Origin: Ruminococcus_G sp050944415
GTDB lineage: Bacteria > Bacillota > Clostridia > Lachnospirales > Lachnospiraceae
Direction of reading: 5' to 3'
Assembly (NCBI GenBank): GCA_050944415.1
Contig: JBMNRA010000073.1
Span: 1 to 12,219 of the forward strand
Length of the DNA: 12,219 nucleotides
Positions 6,330-12,082 of the stretch are shown in pieces; position 1 is the stretch's first letter, and every line of letters begins with the position of its first letter. The translations under genes and the position numbers were made by a program. The notes beneath the pieces are model-generated. The model had not been told where the DNA came from. It saw only the letters and a program-made list of their open reading frames with translations, and did not search any database.

Positions 6330-6896
6330 ATGAAGAATTATCAGATTACGGAATGGTGCCGCCTTTTTATAAAGCAGCACGTAGCAGAAGGCGATCTCTG
6401 TATCGACGCCACCGCCGGCAACGGTTACGACACGCTTTTCTTAAGCCGGCTGGCAAAGGAAAAGGGGAAAGTGCTCGCCTTTGATATCCAGGAAGCAGCT
6501 CTTAATGCAACCCGAAAGCGGCTGGCAGAAGCAGGAAGCGCAGGGAATGTCTCGCTTATCCTGGATAATCACTGCCACATGGACCGTTATGCCGGTCTCC
6601 AGACTGTCTCCTGCATCGTCTTCAATCTGGGGTATCTGCCGGGAGGCGATCACTCCATCTCCACAAAACCATCGACTACGCTGGCGGCCCTTACGCAGGC
6701 TCTTGCCCTGTTAAAAAAAGGCGGCCTTATTTCTCTGTGTATTTACAGCGGAGGGGACAGCGGATTTGAGGAACGCGATGCGGTGCTTGAATGGCTGAAA
6801 ACACTGGATCCGCGACAATATCTGGTTATTCTCAGTCAGTATTACAATCGGCCAAATCATCCGCCCATTCCCGTTCTTATCCATAAACTGAAATGA
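6330..6896 (+). CDS. mnmM: tRNA wobble-uridine methyltransferase MnmM (YtqB family)
   Basis: This 188-residue SAM-dependent methyltransferase belongs to the YtqB/rRNA_methylase family. In B. subtilis the protein was shown to be MnmM, which methylates 5-aminomethyl-2-thiouridine to mnm5s2U at tRNA position 34, the last step of the pathway in bacteria that lack MnmC. The SAM motif DATAGNGYDT is at 26-35, AFDIQ at 50-54 has the acidic ribose contact, NLGYLPGGDHSISTKP at 99-114 is the family hallmark, and NRPNHPP at 173-179 is near the C-terminus. Length matches the family. It is a single plus-strand gene with ribosome site AGGA nine bases before the ATG, divergent from capA and convergent with feo. 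Confidence 0.93.
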   Translation: MKNYQITEWCRLFIKQHVAEGDLCIDATAGNGYDTLFLSRLAKEKGKVLAFDIQEAALNATRKRLAEAGSAGNVSLILDNHCHMDRYAGLQTVSCIVFNLGYLPGGDHSISTKPSTTLAALTQALALLKKGGLISLCIYSGGDSGFEERDAVLEWLKTLDPRQYLVILSQYYNRPNHPPIPVLIHKLK

Positions 6897-6928
6897 AAAA
6901 GCTGCTCCGCCAGGAACAGCTTTTTCAT
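6893..6928. terminator. Bidirectional terminator between mnmM and the feo operon
   Basis: A 12-base perfect stem (ATGAAAAAGCTG and its complement) is extended after one mismatch by TCC/GGA around a GCCA loop. Both arms carry a run of five A or T at the right place, so it can end transcription in either direction. It contains the stop codon of mnmM and lies three bases beyond the stop of the Cys-rich Feo gene. Confidence 0.85.
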
Positions 6929-6930
6929 TG

Positions 6931-7086
6931 CTAATGTTTTTCCATACTGTGGCAGCTGCCATGGCAGCCTTCACAGCCACAGCCGCAGCCACTGCAGGTT
7001 TTTCCCTCTTTTTTGTCTTTTATCATCTTGCGTACCACCAGGCAGATAACTGCCAGCAGAATCAATCCCACAATAAGCGTGCCCAT
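6931..7086 (-). CDS. FeoB-associated Cys-rich membrane protein
   Basis: This 51-residue protein starts at the ATG at 7084-7086 behind the ribosome site GAGGTG. Residues 3-18 form one hydrophobic helix (LIVGLILLAVICLVV), followed by a Lys-rich segment and a metal-binding-looking tail with cysteines at 31, 34, 36, 38, 41 and 45 and histidines at 42, 46 and 51. This is the standard layout of the FeoB-associated Cys-rich protein family, which follows feoB in many Firmicutes and is thought to play a FeoC-like part or to handle iron at the membrane. It is the last gene of the feo operon, 18 bases after feoB. The product is short enough to be missed by gene finders. Confidence 0.9.
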   Translation of the reverse strand: MGTLIVGLILLAVICLVVRKMIKDKKEGKTCSGCGCGCEGCHGSCHSMEKH

Positions 7087-7104
7087 ATTAACACCTCGAT
7101 ATAT

Positions 7105-9285
7105 TTATGCTCTTGCTTTCTTTGACGTTCTTACCTTGATCGTCATCTCCGTGCTTTCTTTATAAGGTCTGAACAGCAGATAGAGGAACAGAATTACTAT
7201 GAGAATCGCCACAGCTGTTCCGATTCCAAAACCGCCGCCGGTAAAGAAAGTTCCCAGCTGATATACACACAGCGCCACTGCGTAAGCCAGAATCGTCTGA
7301 TATCCGATGGCAAACCAGAACCACTTTGTATTATTCATCTCTCTCTTGATGGCCCCCATGGCCGCGAAGCAGGGTGCGCACAGCAGGTTAAATACCAGGA
7401 AGGAGTAAGCGGAGATAGTTGTAAAGCTGCTGGCCAGAGTTCCCCAGATCTCCGCACCGTCCTCAGCTACCTCTGCGAAACCGTAAAGAATTCCGAAAGT
7501 ACCTACTACGTTTTCCTTTGCCACCAGACCTGTGATAGCCGCAACGGCTGATCTCCACTCGCCCCATCCCAGCGGAATAAAAATCCATGCAATGGCATTT
7601 CCGATCATAGCCAGGATAGAATTATCCAGATTTTCCACCGCGCCGAAAGCGCCGTTTTCAAATCCATAAGTCTGGGCGAACCAGATAACGATGGTTGACA
7701 GCAGGATAATGGTTCCCGCTTTTTTGATGAAGGACCAGCCCCGCTCCCACATGCTGCGCAGTACGGTACCTACTGTCGGCAGGTGGTAAGCCGGAAGTTC
7801 CATAACGAACGGCGCGGGATCTCCCGCAAACATTTTCGTTTTCTTAAGGATAATGCCGGAGCAGATAATCGCAGCAATCCCCACAAAGTATGCGCTGGGC
7901 GCTACCCAGGAAGCACCGTTAAACAAAGCTCCAGCGATCAGAGCGATGATCGGCAGTTTCGCGCCGCAGGGAATAAATGTGGTAGTCATAATGGTCATCT
8001 TCCGGTCTCTGTCATTCTCAATGGTTCTGGAAGCCATAACTCCTGGAACACCGCACCCCGTTCCGATCAGCATCGGAATGAAAGATTTTCCCGACAGACC
8101 AAATTTCCGGAAAATACGGTCCATGATAAACGCGATACGCGCCATATATCCGCAGGATTCCAGGAACGCCAGGAAAATGAACAGCACCAGAATCTGCGGT
8201 ACGAATCCAAGTACGGCTCCCACACCGGCTACGATACCATCCAGAATCAGACCCGACAGCCAGTCTGCGCAGCCAATAGCCTCAAGCAGATTGCCCACCA
8301 GCACAGGGATACCTGGAATCTGCAGTCCAAAAAGGCTCCAGCCTTCTCCGAAAACGCCGTCGTTGGCCCAGTCTGTTGCCCATGTCCCCACTGTCGTTAC
8401 GGAAATGTAATAAACCAGCCACATAACCACTGCAAAAATCGGCAGCGCCAGCCATCTGTTAGTAACAATTCTATCAATCTTATCGGATGTCGTCAACTTT
8501 TCTTTGGAAACTCTCTTATAACAATCACCGATAATGCTTGTTATGTACTCATACCTTTCATTGGTGATGATGCTTTCAGAATCATCATCCATGGTCTTTT
8601 CAGCCTCAGCCACAATGCTTTCTACATTGAGCGTCTGATGCATGGTCTCCGCAATCCGGCTGTCCCTTTCAAAAAGCTTGATGGCAAAGAAACGTCTCTG
8701 TTCCGCTGGCACGGATGAGTCCAGCATATTTTCGATCTGCGAAAGATATTTTTCAACTTCTGTTCCAAATTTATGAACAGGTGCCGCATTTTTCTTTTTC
8801 TTTGCCAGTTCCGTTGCCATTCTGGCTGCCCTGTCAACACCGGTTCCTTTCAGCGCTGAGATTTCGACCACATCACATCCCAGTTTCTTGCTCAGCATCT
8901 GACAGTTAATAGTGTCGCCGCTTTTATTCACCACATCAATCATATTGACGGCAACAATTACCGGGATCCCCAGCTCCATCAGCTGCGTTGTCAGATAAAG
9001 GTTTCTTTCCAGATTAGTCCCGTCCACAATATTCAGGATTGCATCCGGACGTTCCGTAATCAGATAGTTTCTTGCTACCACTTCTTCCAGTGTATACGGA
9101 GAAAGAGAATAAATACCGGGAAGATCTGTGATGATAACTTCTTTGTCCGCCTTCAGTTTTCCTTCTTTTTTCTCCACCGTAACGCCCGGCCAGTTTCCCA
9201 CAAACTGATTGGCGCCGGTCAGCGCATTAAATAACGTAGTTTTGCCGCTGTTTGGATTTCCGGCAAGTGCAATTTTTACTGACAT
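7105..9285 (-). CDS. feoB: Ferrous iron transporter FeoB
   Basis: This 726-residue GTPase-coupled Fe2+ permease sits in the cytoplasmic membrane. The N-terminal G domain shows G1 GNPNSGKT (9-16), G3 DLPG (54-57), G4 NMID (114-117) and G5 SALKG (143-147). A helical regulatory domain follows to about residue 270. The rest is the membrane part with two Gate domains, including ESCGYMARIAF and the conserved GTGCGVPG and FIPCGAKLP segments with the cysteines proposed to line the pore. The second half repeats the Gate pattern and ends in a basic tail. The length is normal for the family, without fused FeoA or FeoC. The ribosome site is AAAGGAG. A possible metal-regulator operator lies in the 54-base gap upstream, so feoB may be controlled separately from the feoA genes. 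Confidence 0.97.
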   Translation of the reverse strand: MSVKIALAGNPNSGKTTLFNALTGANQFVGNWPGVTVEKKEGKLKADKEVIITDLPGIYSLSPYTLEEVVARNYLITERPDAILNIVDGTNLERNLYLTTQLMELGIPVIVAVNMIDVVNKSGDTINCQMLSKKLGCDVVEISALKGTGVDRAARMATELAKKKKNAAPVHKFGTEVEKYLSQIENMLDSSVPAEQRRFFAIKLFERDSRIAETMHQTLNVESIVAEAEKTMDDDSESIITNERYEYITSIIGDCYKRVSKEKLTTSDKIDRIVTNRWLALPIFAVVMWLVYYISVTTVGTWATDWANDGVFGEGWSLFGLQIPGIPVLVGNLLEAIGCADWLSGLILDGIVAGVGAVLGFVPQILVLFIFLAFLESCGYMARIAFIMDRIFRKFGLSGKSFIPMLIGTGCGVPGVMASRTIENDRDRKMTIMTTTFIPCGAKLPIIALIAGALFNGASWVAPSAYFVGIAAIICSGIILKKTKMFAGDPAPFVMELPAYHLPTVGTVLRSMWERGWSFIKKAGTIILLSTIVIWFAQTYGFENGAFGAVENLDNSILAMIGNAIAWIFIPLGWGEWRSAVAAITGLVAKENVVGTFGILYGFAEVAEDGAEIWGTLASSFTTISAYSFLVFNLLCAPCFAAMGAIKREMNNTKWFWFAIGYQTILAYAVALCVYQLGTFFTGGGFGIGTAVAILIVILFLYLLFRPYKESTEMTIKVRTSKKARA

Positions 9286-9307
9286 TATTTTAGTTCTCCT
9301 TTAAAAA

Positions 9308-9321
9308 TTAGCTTAGTCTAA
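9308..9321. promoter_or_regulatory. Candidate DtxR-type operator in the feoA-feoB gap
   Basis: The palindrome TTAGCTTAGTCTAA fits TTAG-N6-CTAA exactly and lies 22 bases before the feoB start. It matches the centre of the known IdeR/DtxR site TTAGGTTAGSCTAACCTAA in layout. A weak promoter may overlap it, but I cannot name convincing -35 and -10 boxes. Confidence 0.5.
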
Positions 9322-9339
9322 CTCGAATTCATACCAAAA

Positions 9340-9561
9340 CTATTTCACTTCGATCATTTCAGCATCCGCTTTCCGCAGAGATAATTCGTATCCCCGAACA
9401 GTTACCTCCACCGGATCACCCAGCGGCGCCACTTTGCGCACATACACTTCTGTCCCTTTCGTAATACCCATGTCCATAATCCGGCGTTTAACCGCACCGG
9501 TACCATTCAGCTTTACCACGAGGACTTTGTCTCCAATCTTAGCGTCTCTCAAAGTTGCCAT
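9340..9561 (-). CDS. feoA: FeoA domain protein (second copy)
   Basis: This 73-residue protein is a single FeoA domain, an SH3-like fold that binds FeoB at the cytoplasmic face and supports Fe2+ uptake. Visible family marks are the N-terminal LRDAKIGDKVLVVKL strand region, the helix with RRIMDMGITKGTEV at about 26-39, then PLGDPVEVTVRGYELSLRKADAEMIEV, the usual last two strands of FeoA. It lies 19 bases after the first feoA, with ribosome site GGGGAG, and before feoB. This copy matches the FeoA consensus (LMDMGI..G, GDP..V.VRGYELSLRK) better than the first copy. Confidence 0.93.
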   Translation of the reverse strand: MATLRDAKIGDKVLVVKLNGTGAVKRRIMDMGITKGTEVYVRKVAPLGDPVEVTVRGYELSLRKADAEMIEVK

Positions 9562-9580
9562 AAGTCTCCCCTGCTCCTTC

Positions 9581-9790
9581 CTAAACCATAATCTTATTGG
9601 CCATCTCTTTGCTGATGGCGATTCTGGCGTTTTTCACGTTGACGATTACATTTCCTCCGTTCTGGGAAATCATTGTCACATCAGCCCCCGTAACAAACCC
9701 CAGATTCTCCAGGTGTCTGCGTAACTCGTCTTTACCGCCTACTTTTTTTATCTGGGCTGTCTCGCCCGGTTTTGTCAATGTCAACGGCAT
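9581..9790 (-). CDS. feoA: FeoA domain protein (first copy)
   Basis: This 69-residue FeoA domain protein opens the feo operon. The helix segment RRHLENLGFVTGADV and the strands NVIVNVKNARIAISKEMANKI match the FeoA pattern, but the GDP and GYELSLR signature of the second copy is replaced by GGNVIVNVKNARIAI, so the two paralogues have diverged. I place the start at the ATG at 9788-9790 because GGAGG lies six bases before it; an ATG directly before it is too close to that site, and one eight codons upstream (9814) lacks a good site. Double feoA genes ahead of feoB are common in Clostridia, and the division of labour between them is not known. Confidence 0.9.
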   Translation of the reverse strand: MPLTLTKPGETAQIKKVGGKDELRRHLENLGFVTGADVTMISQNGGNVIVNVKNARIAISKEMANKIMV

Positions 9791-9817
9791 CATATCCCTC
9801 CCTTTCCTTTCCATCAG

Positions 9818-9831
9818 TAAGGATAACCTAA
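9818..9831. promoter_or_regulatory. Candidate DtxR-type operator 3 (feo leader)
   Basis: On the minus strand the sequence is TTAGGTTATCCTTA, fitting TTAG-N6-CTWA with one base off the perfect palindrome. It keeps the GGTTA typical of IdeR/DtxR half-sites. It lies about 55 bases after the predicted transcription start and 28 bases before the first feoA start codon. Confidence 0.42.
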
Positions 9832-9843
9832 CTTTTTGGGATT

Positions 9844-9870
9844 AAGAAAGGATGCACCGCATCCTTTCTT
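9844..9870. other. Hairpin in the feo leader
   Basis: A perfect 12-base inverted repeat (AAGAAAGGATGC and its complement) surrounds a 3-base loop. On the minus strand it lies in the feo 5' leader and is followed by AATCCCAAAAAG, not a U-tract, so it is a poor terminator in that direction. On the plus strand it ends in TTTCTTTT, but no gene is there to end. It directly abuts operator 2. Confidence 0.55.
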
Positions 9871-9884
9871 TTAGTCTTCCCTAA
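9871..9884. promoter_or_regulatory. Candidate DtxR-type operator 2 (feo start site)
   Basis: On the minus strand the sequence is TTAGGGAAGACTAA, a perfect TTAG-N6-CTAA. It covers roughly +2 to +15 of the predicted feo transcript, a position where a bound repressor would block RNA polymerase. It is adjacent to the leader hairpin. Confidence 0.55.
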
Positions 9885-9892
9885 CCACTATT

Positions 9893-9921
9893 AGATTAGC
9901 ACTCTCTAACCCTTTTGTCAA
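9893..9921 (-). promoter_or_regulatory. Sigma-A promoter of the feo operon
   Basis: The minus strand has a consensus -35 box TTGACA (9916-9921), a 17-base spacer and a -10 box TAATCT (9893-9898) preceded by TGC, an extended -10. The -35 box contains the TGA stop codon of the CarD gene (9918-9920). Transcription should start near 9886. Confidence 0.85.
9896..9909. promoter_or_regulatory. Candidate DtxR-type operator 1 (over the feo -10 box)
   Basis: On the minus strand the sequence is TTAGAGAGTGCTAA, a perfect TTAG-N6-CTAA. It occupies the 3' half of the promoter spacer and the first half of the -10 box, so binding would exclude RNA polymerase. This layout is typical of iron-dependent repression of feo genes. 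Confidence 0.58.
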
Positions 9922-10424
9922 CACTTATTTTCTATTCTTTCTATAATGTACCGTTCCACATCACTCTGGGGAATATCAAACAAAAGAGAAAGTTCGGAAT
10001 ACAGCCTGTCCTCTGCCTGTTTTAAATATTTTTCATCTGTAACCGTAATAGGTTTCCCTACTTTCAGCCGACGCATTTTCCTCATATAAAGACTTTTTAT
10101 CATCCGAACCCACTCTCTGCAATCACAGCTTCGGATACACTCTTTATACCTGGCTTCCCGCATCTTATCATTTTCAATCCACAGCGCATCGATTTCCGGC
10201 ATATCTTCAATCAGTTCCTCCGCTTCATGCCGTGAAAGAATTTTTCTCATAGGGGTTTTCTCATTATCAACGGGTGTAAATATTTTCTCCCCTTTATGAT
10301 GGCAGGGCTGAAGCACATAATACAGCGTTCCTTTTTTTACTCCCTTCATCTCCGGACTGGTTACATCCAGCACCTCACATACACCTGCATTGCCATATAC
10401 AATTAATTCGCCTTTTTGAAACAT
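9918..10424 (-). CDS. CarD-family transcriptional regulator
   Basis: This 168-residue protein begins with the CarD/CdnL RNA-polymerase-interacting domain (residues 2-60: FQKGELIVYGNAGVCEV, then GTLYYVLQP and EKIFTPVDNEK), a Tudor-like fold that contacts the beta subunit. The rest is mostly helical and charged, with IDALWI, a Cys pair region (RSCDCREW) at about 113-120 and a final ERYIIERIENKC, matching the helical DNA-contacting half of CarD proteins. CarD homologues stabilise open complexes at promoters; clostridial members are less well studied. The AAGGAGG ribosome site is six bases before the start. It sits just upstream of the feo promoter with no terminator between, so some read-through into feo is possible. 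A weak promoter (TTATGA, 17 bases, TAAAAT) may precede it. Confidence 0.88.
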   Translation of the reverse strand: MFQKGELIVYGNAGVCEVLDVTSPEMKGVKKGTLYYVLQPCHHKGEKIFTPVDNEKTPMRKILSRHEAEELIEDMPEIDALWIENDKMREARYKECIRSCDCREWVRMIKSLYMRKMRRLKVGKPITVTDEKYLKQAEDRLYSELSLLFDIPQSDVERYIIERIENKC

Positions 10425-10668
10425 AGCACGCCTCCTTATAATTATTTTATCAATTTTTTCAGATAATCATAAGGAATTTTTCCGCAACATTTTTATTTTC
10501 GTGATTTTGCCCTCTGACACTCCCGCCGTCTTTGTGCAAATTTGCAACTGAACTGTCTGCCCATGCAGGAATAGCAGCTGCTCTCCATGTTCCCTTCCGA
10601 CAGTCTGCCATCTTGCGATGGACACCCTTGCCTTCGGCTATGTCCTTCCCGCTACCGGGCGGATTTGG
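10425..10668. other. Gap between carD and the group II intron, with stem-loops and an ORF remnant
   Basis: On the minus strand this 3' flank of the intron contains a stem GGACA/TGTCC that encloses GCC-GAA-GGC, followed at once by CCATC-GCAA-GATGG, a tetraloop hairpin. From memory this order resembles domain I of other clostridial group II introns, which I could not check. Farther on, ACTGTC and GACAGT form a long-range repeat, and TGCAAATTTGCA (10535-10546) is a perfect palindrome. The carD promoter should lie at the low end. A short Cys-rich reading frame is listed separately. Confidence 0.45.
10493..10651 (-). pseudogene. Short Cys-rich reading-frame remnant (uncertain)
   Basis: After a TAG at 10652-10654 this minus-strand frame stays open for about 52 codons and ends in TAA (10493-10495). 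It has an internal ATG at 10586-10588, followed by MESSCYSCMGRQFSCKF and then a strongly basic tail (QRRRECQRAKSRK) with four cysteines in all. The composition looks protein-like, but there is no clear ribosome site, and the frame overlaps the intron-like stem-loops. It may be the 3' exon of a gene interrupted by the intron, the end of a decayed gene, or chance. I do not recognise it. Confidence 0.25.
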
Positions 10669-10752
10669 GTAGGGTCAAGCGATGGCGCGGTAGTTTCCGT
10701 TTCCATCGCCTGCCACCTCAAACCGTGCATGAGGTTCTCCCTCACACGGCTT
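10669..10752 (-). ncRNA. Group II intron domains V and VI
   Basis: Domain V (10720-10752) is a 33-base hairpin: AAGCCGTG pairs with CACGGTTT and contains the AGC catalytic triad. A two-base TG bulge and an upper TGAGG/CCTCA stem follow, closed by GAGAA, a five-base loop where a GNRA tetraloop is usual. Domain VI follows: AGGCGATGG pairs with CCATCGCTT. The A in CTTGACCC after the stem is a plausible branch-point, seven bases before a CTAC 3' end. The order and spacing relative to the maturase stop (25 bases from the stop codon to domain V) are as expected. Confidence 0.82.
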
Positions 10753-10777
10753 TCCGATAATCTTCTTCCTGCAGCAT

Positions 10778-12082
10778 TCAAAAGACTGCCTCGTATCTTT
10801 TCTTATTCAGATAATAAAAGTACTCTATTCCACTGGTTGCATACCACTTTCGAAATCCATACAGCACCTGCTCTCTGTATTTCTTCTGTTTTCTCCTGTA
10901 ATACACCCGTCTCCATAGCTTCATCCACACGTATTCATCAAGCTGTTTAAACCGTTTTGTTGAGTTCCCATGCTGAAAGTAGTTTCTCCATCCTCTTATG
11001 AGCGGATTCAATTTCTCCACTTTTTGCTCCAGGCCCTCATAGGCTGATTTTCTGCAAGTAATTATTCTGATTGCATCCTTTACCTTTTTCATGGCCTTTT
11101 TACTAGGCATCATATAAGGCAACTTCCGTCCACATTTGGTTTTACCAAACTTCTGATAACGAAATCCAAGAAAGTCAAAGCTCTCCTTATTCATATCTAC
11201 AATCTTCGTTTTCTGCGGATTCAACGTTAGTTTCAACTTGGTCATCATTCTTTTCAGATGCTCAAACGCTAATTCTGCATCTTTTCTTGTTCTGCACACA
11301 ATCACTGCATCATCTGCATATCTGACTATAACGCCCAGTTCCTTATGATTCTCCCAGTAGGAGTCCAATACATGAAGATAGATATTTGCTAACAACGGAC
11401 TAATGACTCCTCCTTGCGGTGAGCCTTTTTCTGTTGGATAGTATTTCCCATTTTCAATGACTCCTGCTTGTAACCACTGTCTGCATAACTTAATGACCCT
11501 TCTGTCACTAATGCGACGCTTTAATAATCCCAGTAGTATTTCATGATTGATGTTATCGAAGTATCCCTGTATGTCTGCATCTACTACATACCAGTTCTTA
11601 TATAATTCTTTTTTCACTTTTTCTGTAGCTTGCTTTGCATCTCTTTTCGGTCGGAATCCATATGAACTATCCAAAAAGTTTGCTTCAAATATCGGCTCTA
11701 TCACTATCTTACAGGCTTGTTGCACAATTCTGTCTCTGATAGTCGGTATCCCCAACGGTCTTTGTTTCCCGTCCGTTTTTGGAATGTATACTCTCTTTAC
11801 CGGTTTAGGTCTGTATCTTTTATTCTGCAGATCCTCTTGGATATCCAGCAAGTATTCCTCCACTCCGTATTCTTCAATCATCTCAAAGGTAATGCCATCC
11901 TTCCCGGCACTTCCCTTGTTTGCTCGTACTTCTTTCCATGCCCGCCACAAAATATCCAGGCGAAAGATACGGTCATACAGCGCATGAAACCTGCGCTGCT
12001 TATCTTTTTTGGCTGTCAGGTATAGATTACGTTGAAGTTGTCGTGATTTTTCTATTGAGTGTTGTTGTCCAATATCTGGCAT
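10778..12082 (-). CDS. ltrA: Group II intron reverse transcriptase/maturase
   Basis: This 434-residue multifunctional protein helps the intron RNA fold and splice and copies it into DNA during retrohoming. The start of the RT is seen as RANKGSAGKDG at 53-63, RPLGIPTIRDRIVQ at 108-121, the SYGFRP motif at 140-145, DADIQGYFDNI at 168-178, QGGVISPLLANIYL at 223-236 and the catalytic YADD at 255-258, all intact. The maturase (domain X) follows at about 355-395 (LNPLIRGWRNYFQ). There is no HNH endonuclease, so the intron would depend on other means of priming. The ATG at 12080-12082 has AAGGG seven bases upstream. There is no frameshift or early stop, so the element could be active. Confidence 0.95.
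   Translation of the reverse strand: MPDIGQQHSIEKSRQLQRNLYLTAKKDKQRRFHALYDRIFRLDILWRAWKEVRANKGSAGKDGITFEMIEEYGVEEYLLDIQEDLQNKRYRPKPVKRVYIPKTDGKQRPLGIPTIRDRIVQQACKIVIEPIFEANFLDSSYGFRPKRDAKQATEKVKKELYKNWYVVDADIQGYFDNINHEILLGLLKRRISDRRVIKLCRQWLQAGVIENGKYYPTEKGSPQGGVISPLLANIYLHVLDSYWENHKELGVIVRYADDAVIVCRTRKDAELAFEHLKRMMTKLKLTLNPQKTKIVDMNKESFDFLGFRYQKFGKTKCGRKLPYMMPSKKAMKKVKDAIRIITCRKSAYEGLEQKVEKLNPLIRGWRNYFQHGNSTKRFKQLDEYVWMKLWRRVYYRRKQKKYREQVLYGFRKWYATSGIEYFYYLNKKRYEAVF

Noticed and set aside
5473..6333. A 286-codon plus-strand open frame opposite capA
   Set aside because: It is antisense to the CapA motifs, has no recognisable domain and no ribosome site, and its end overlaps the mnmM start region. 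It is a shadow frame.
7783..8718. A 311-codon plus-strand open frame opposite feoB
   Set aside because: It runs antisense through the conserved membrane part of feoB. Its product is His/Asn/Arg-rich without domains and has no ribosome site, so it is a shadow of the feoB reading frame.
10535..10546. Perfect palindrome TGCAAATTTGCA as an operator
   Set aside because: It is a single 12-base palindrome without a clear promoter beside it and inside a possible reading-frame remnant. It is too little to call a regulatory site.
10618..10950. A 110-codon plus-strand open frame over the intron 3' end
   Set aside because: It covers domains V and VI and the end of the maturase gene in antisense, so RNA structure explains the sequence better than coding.
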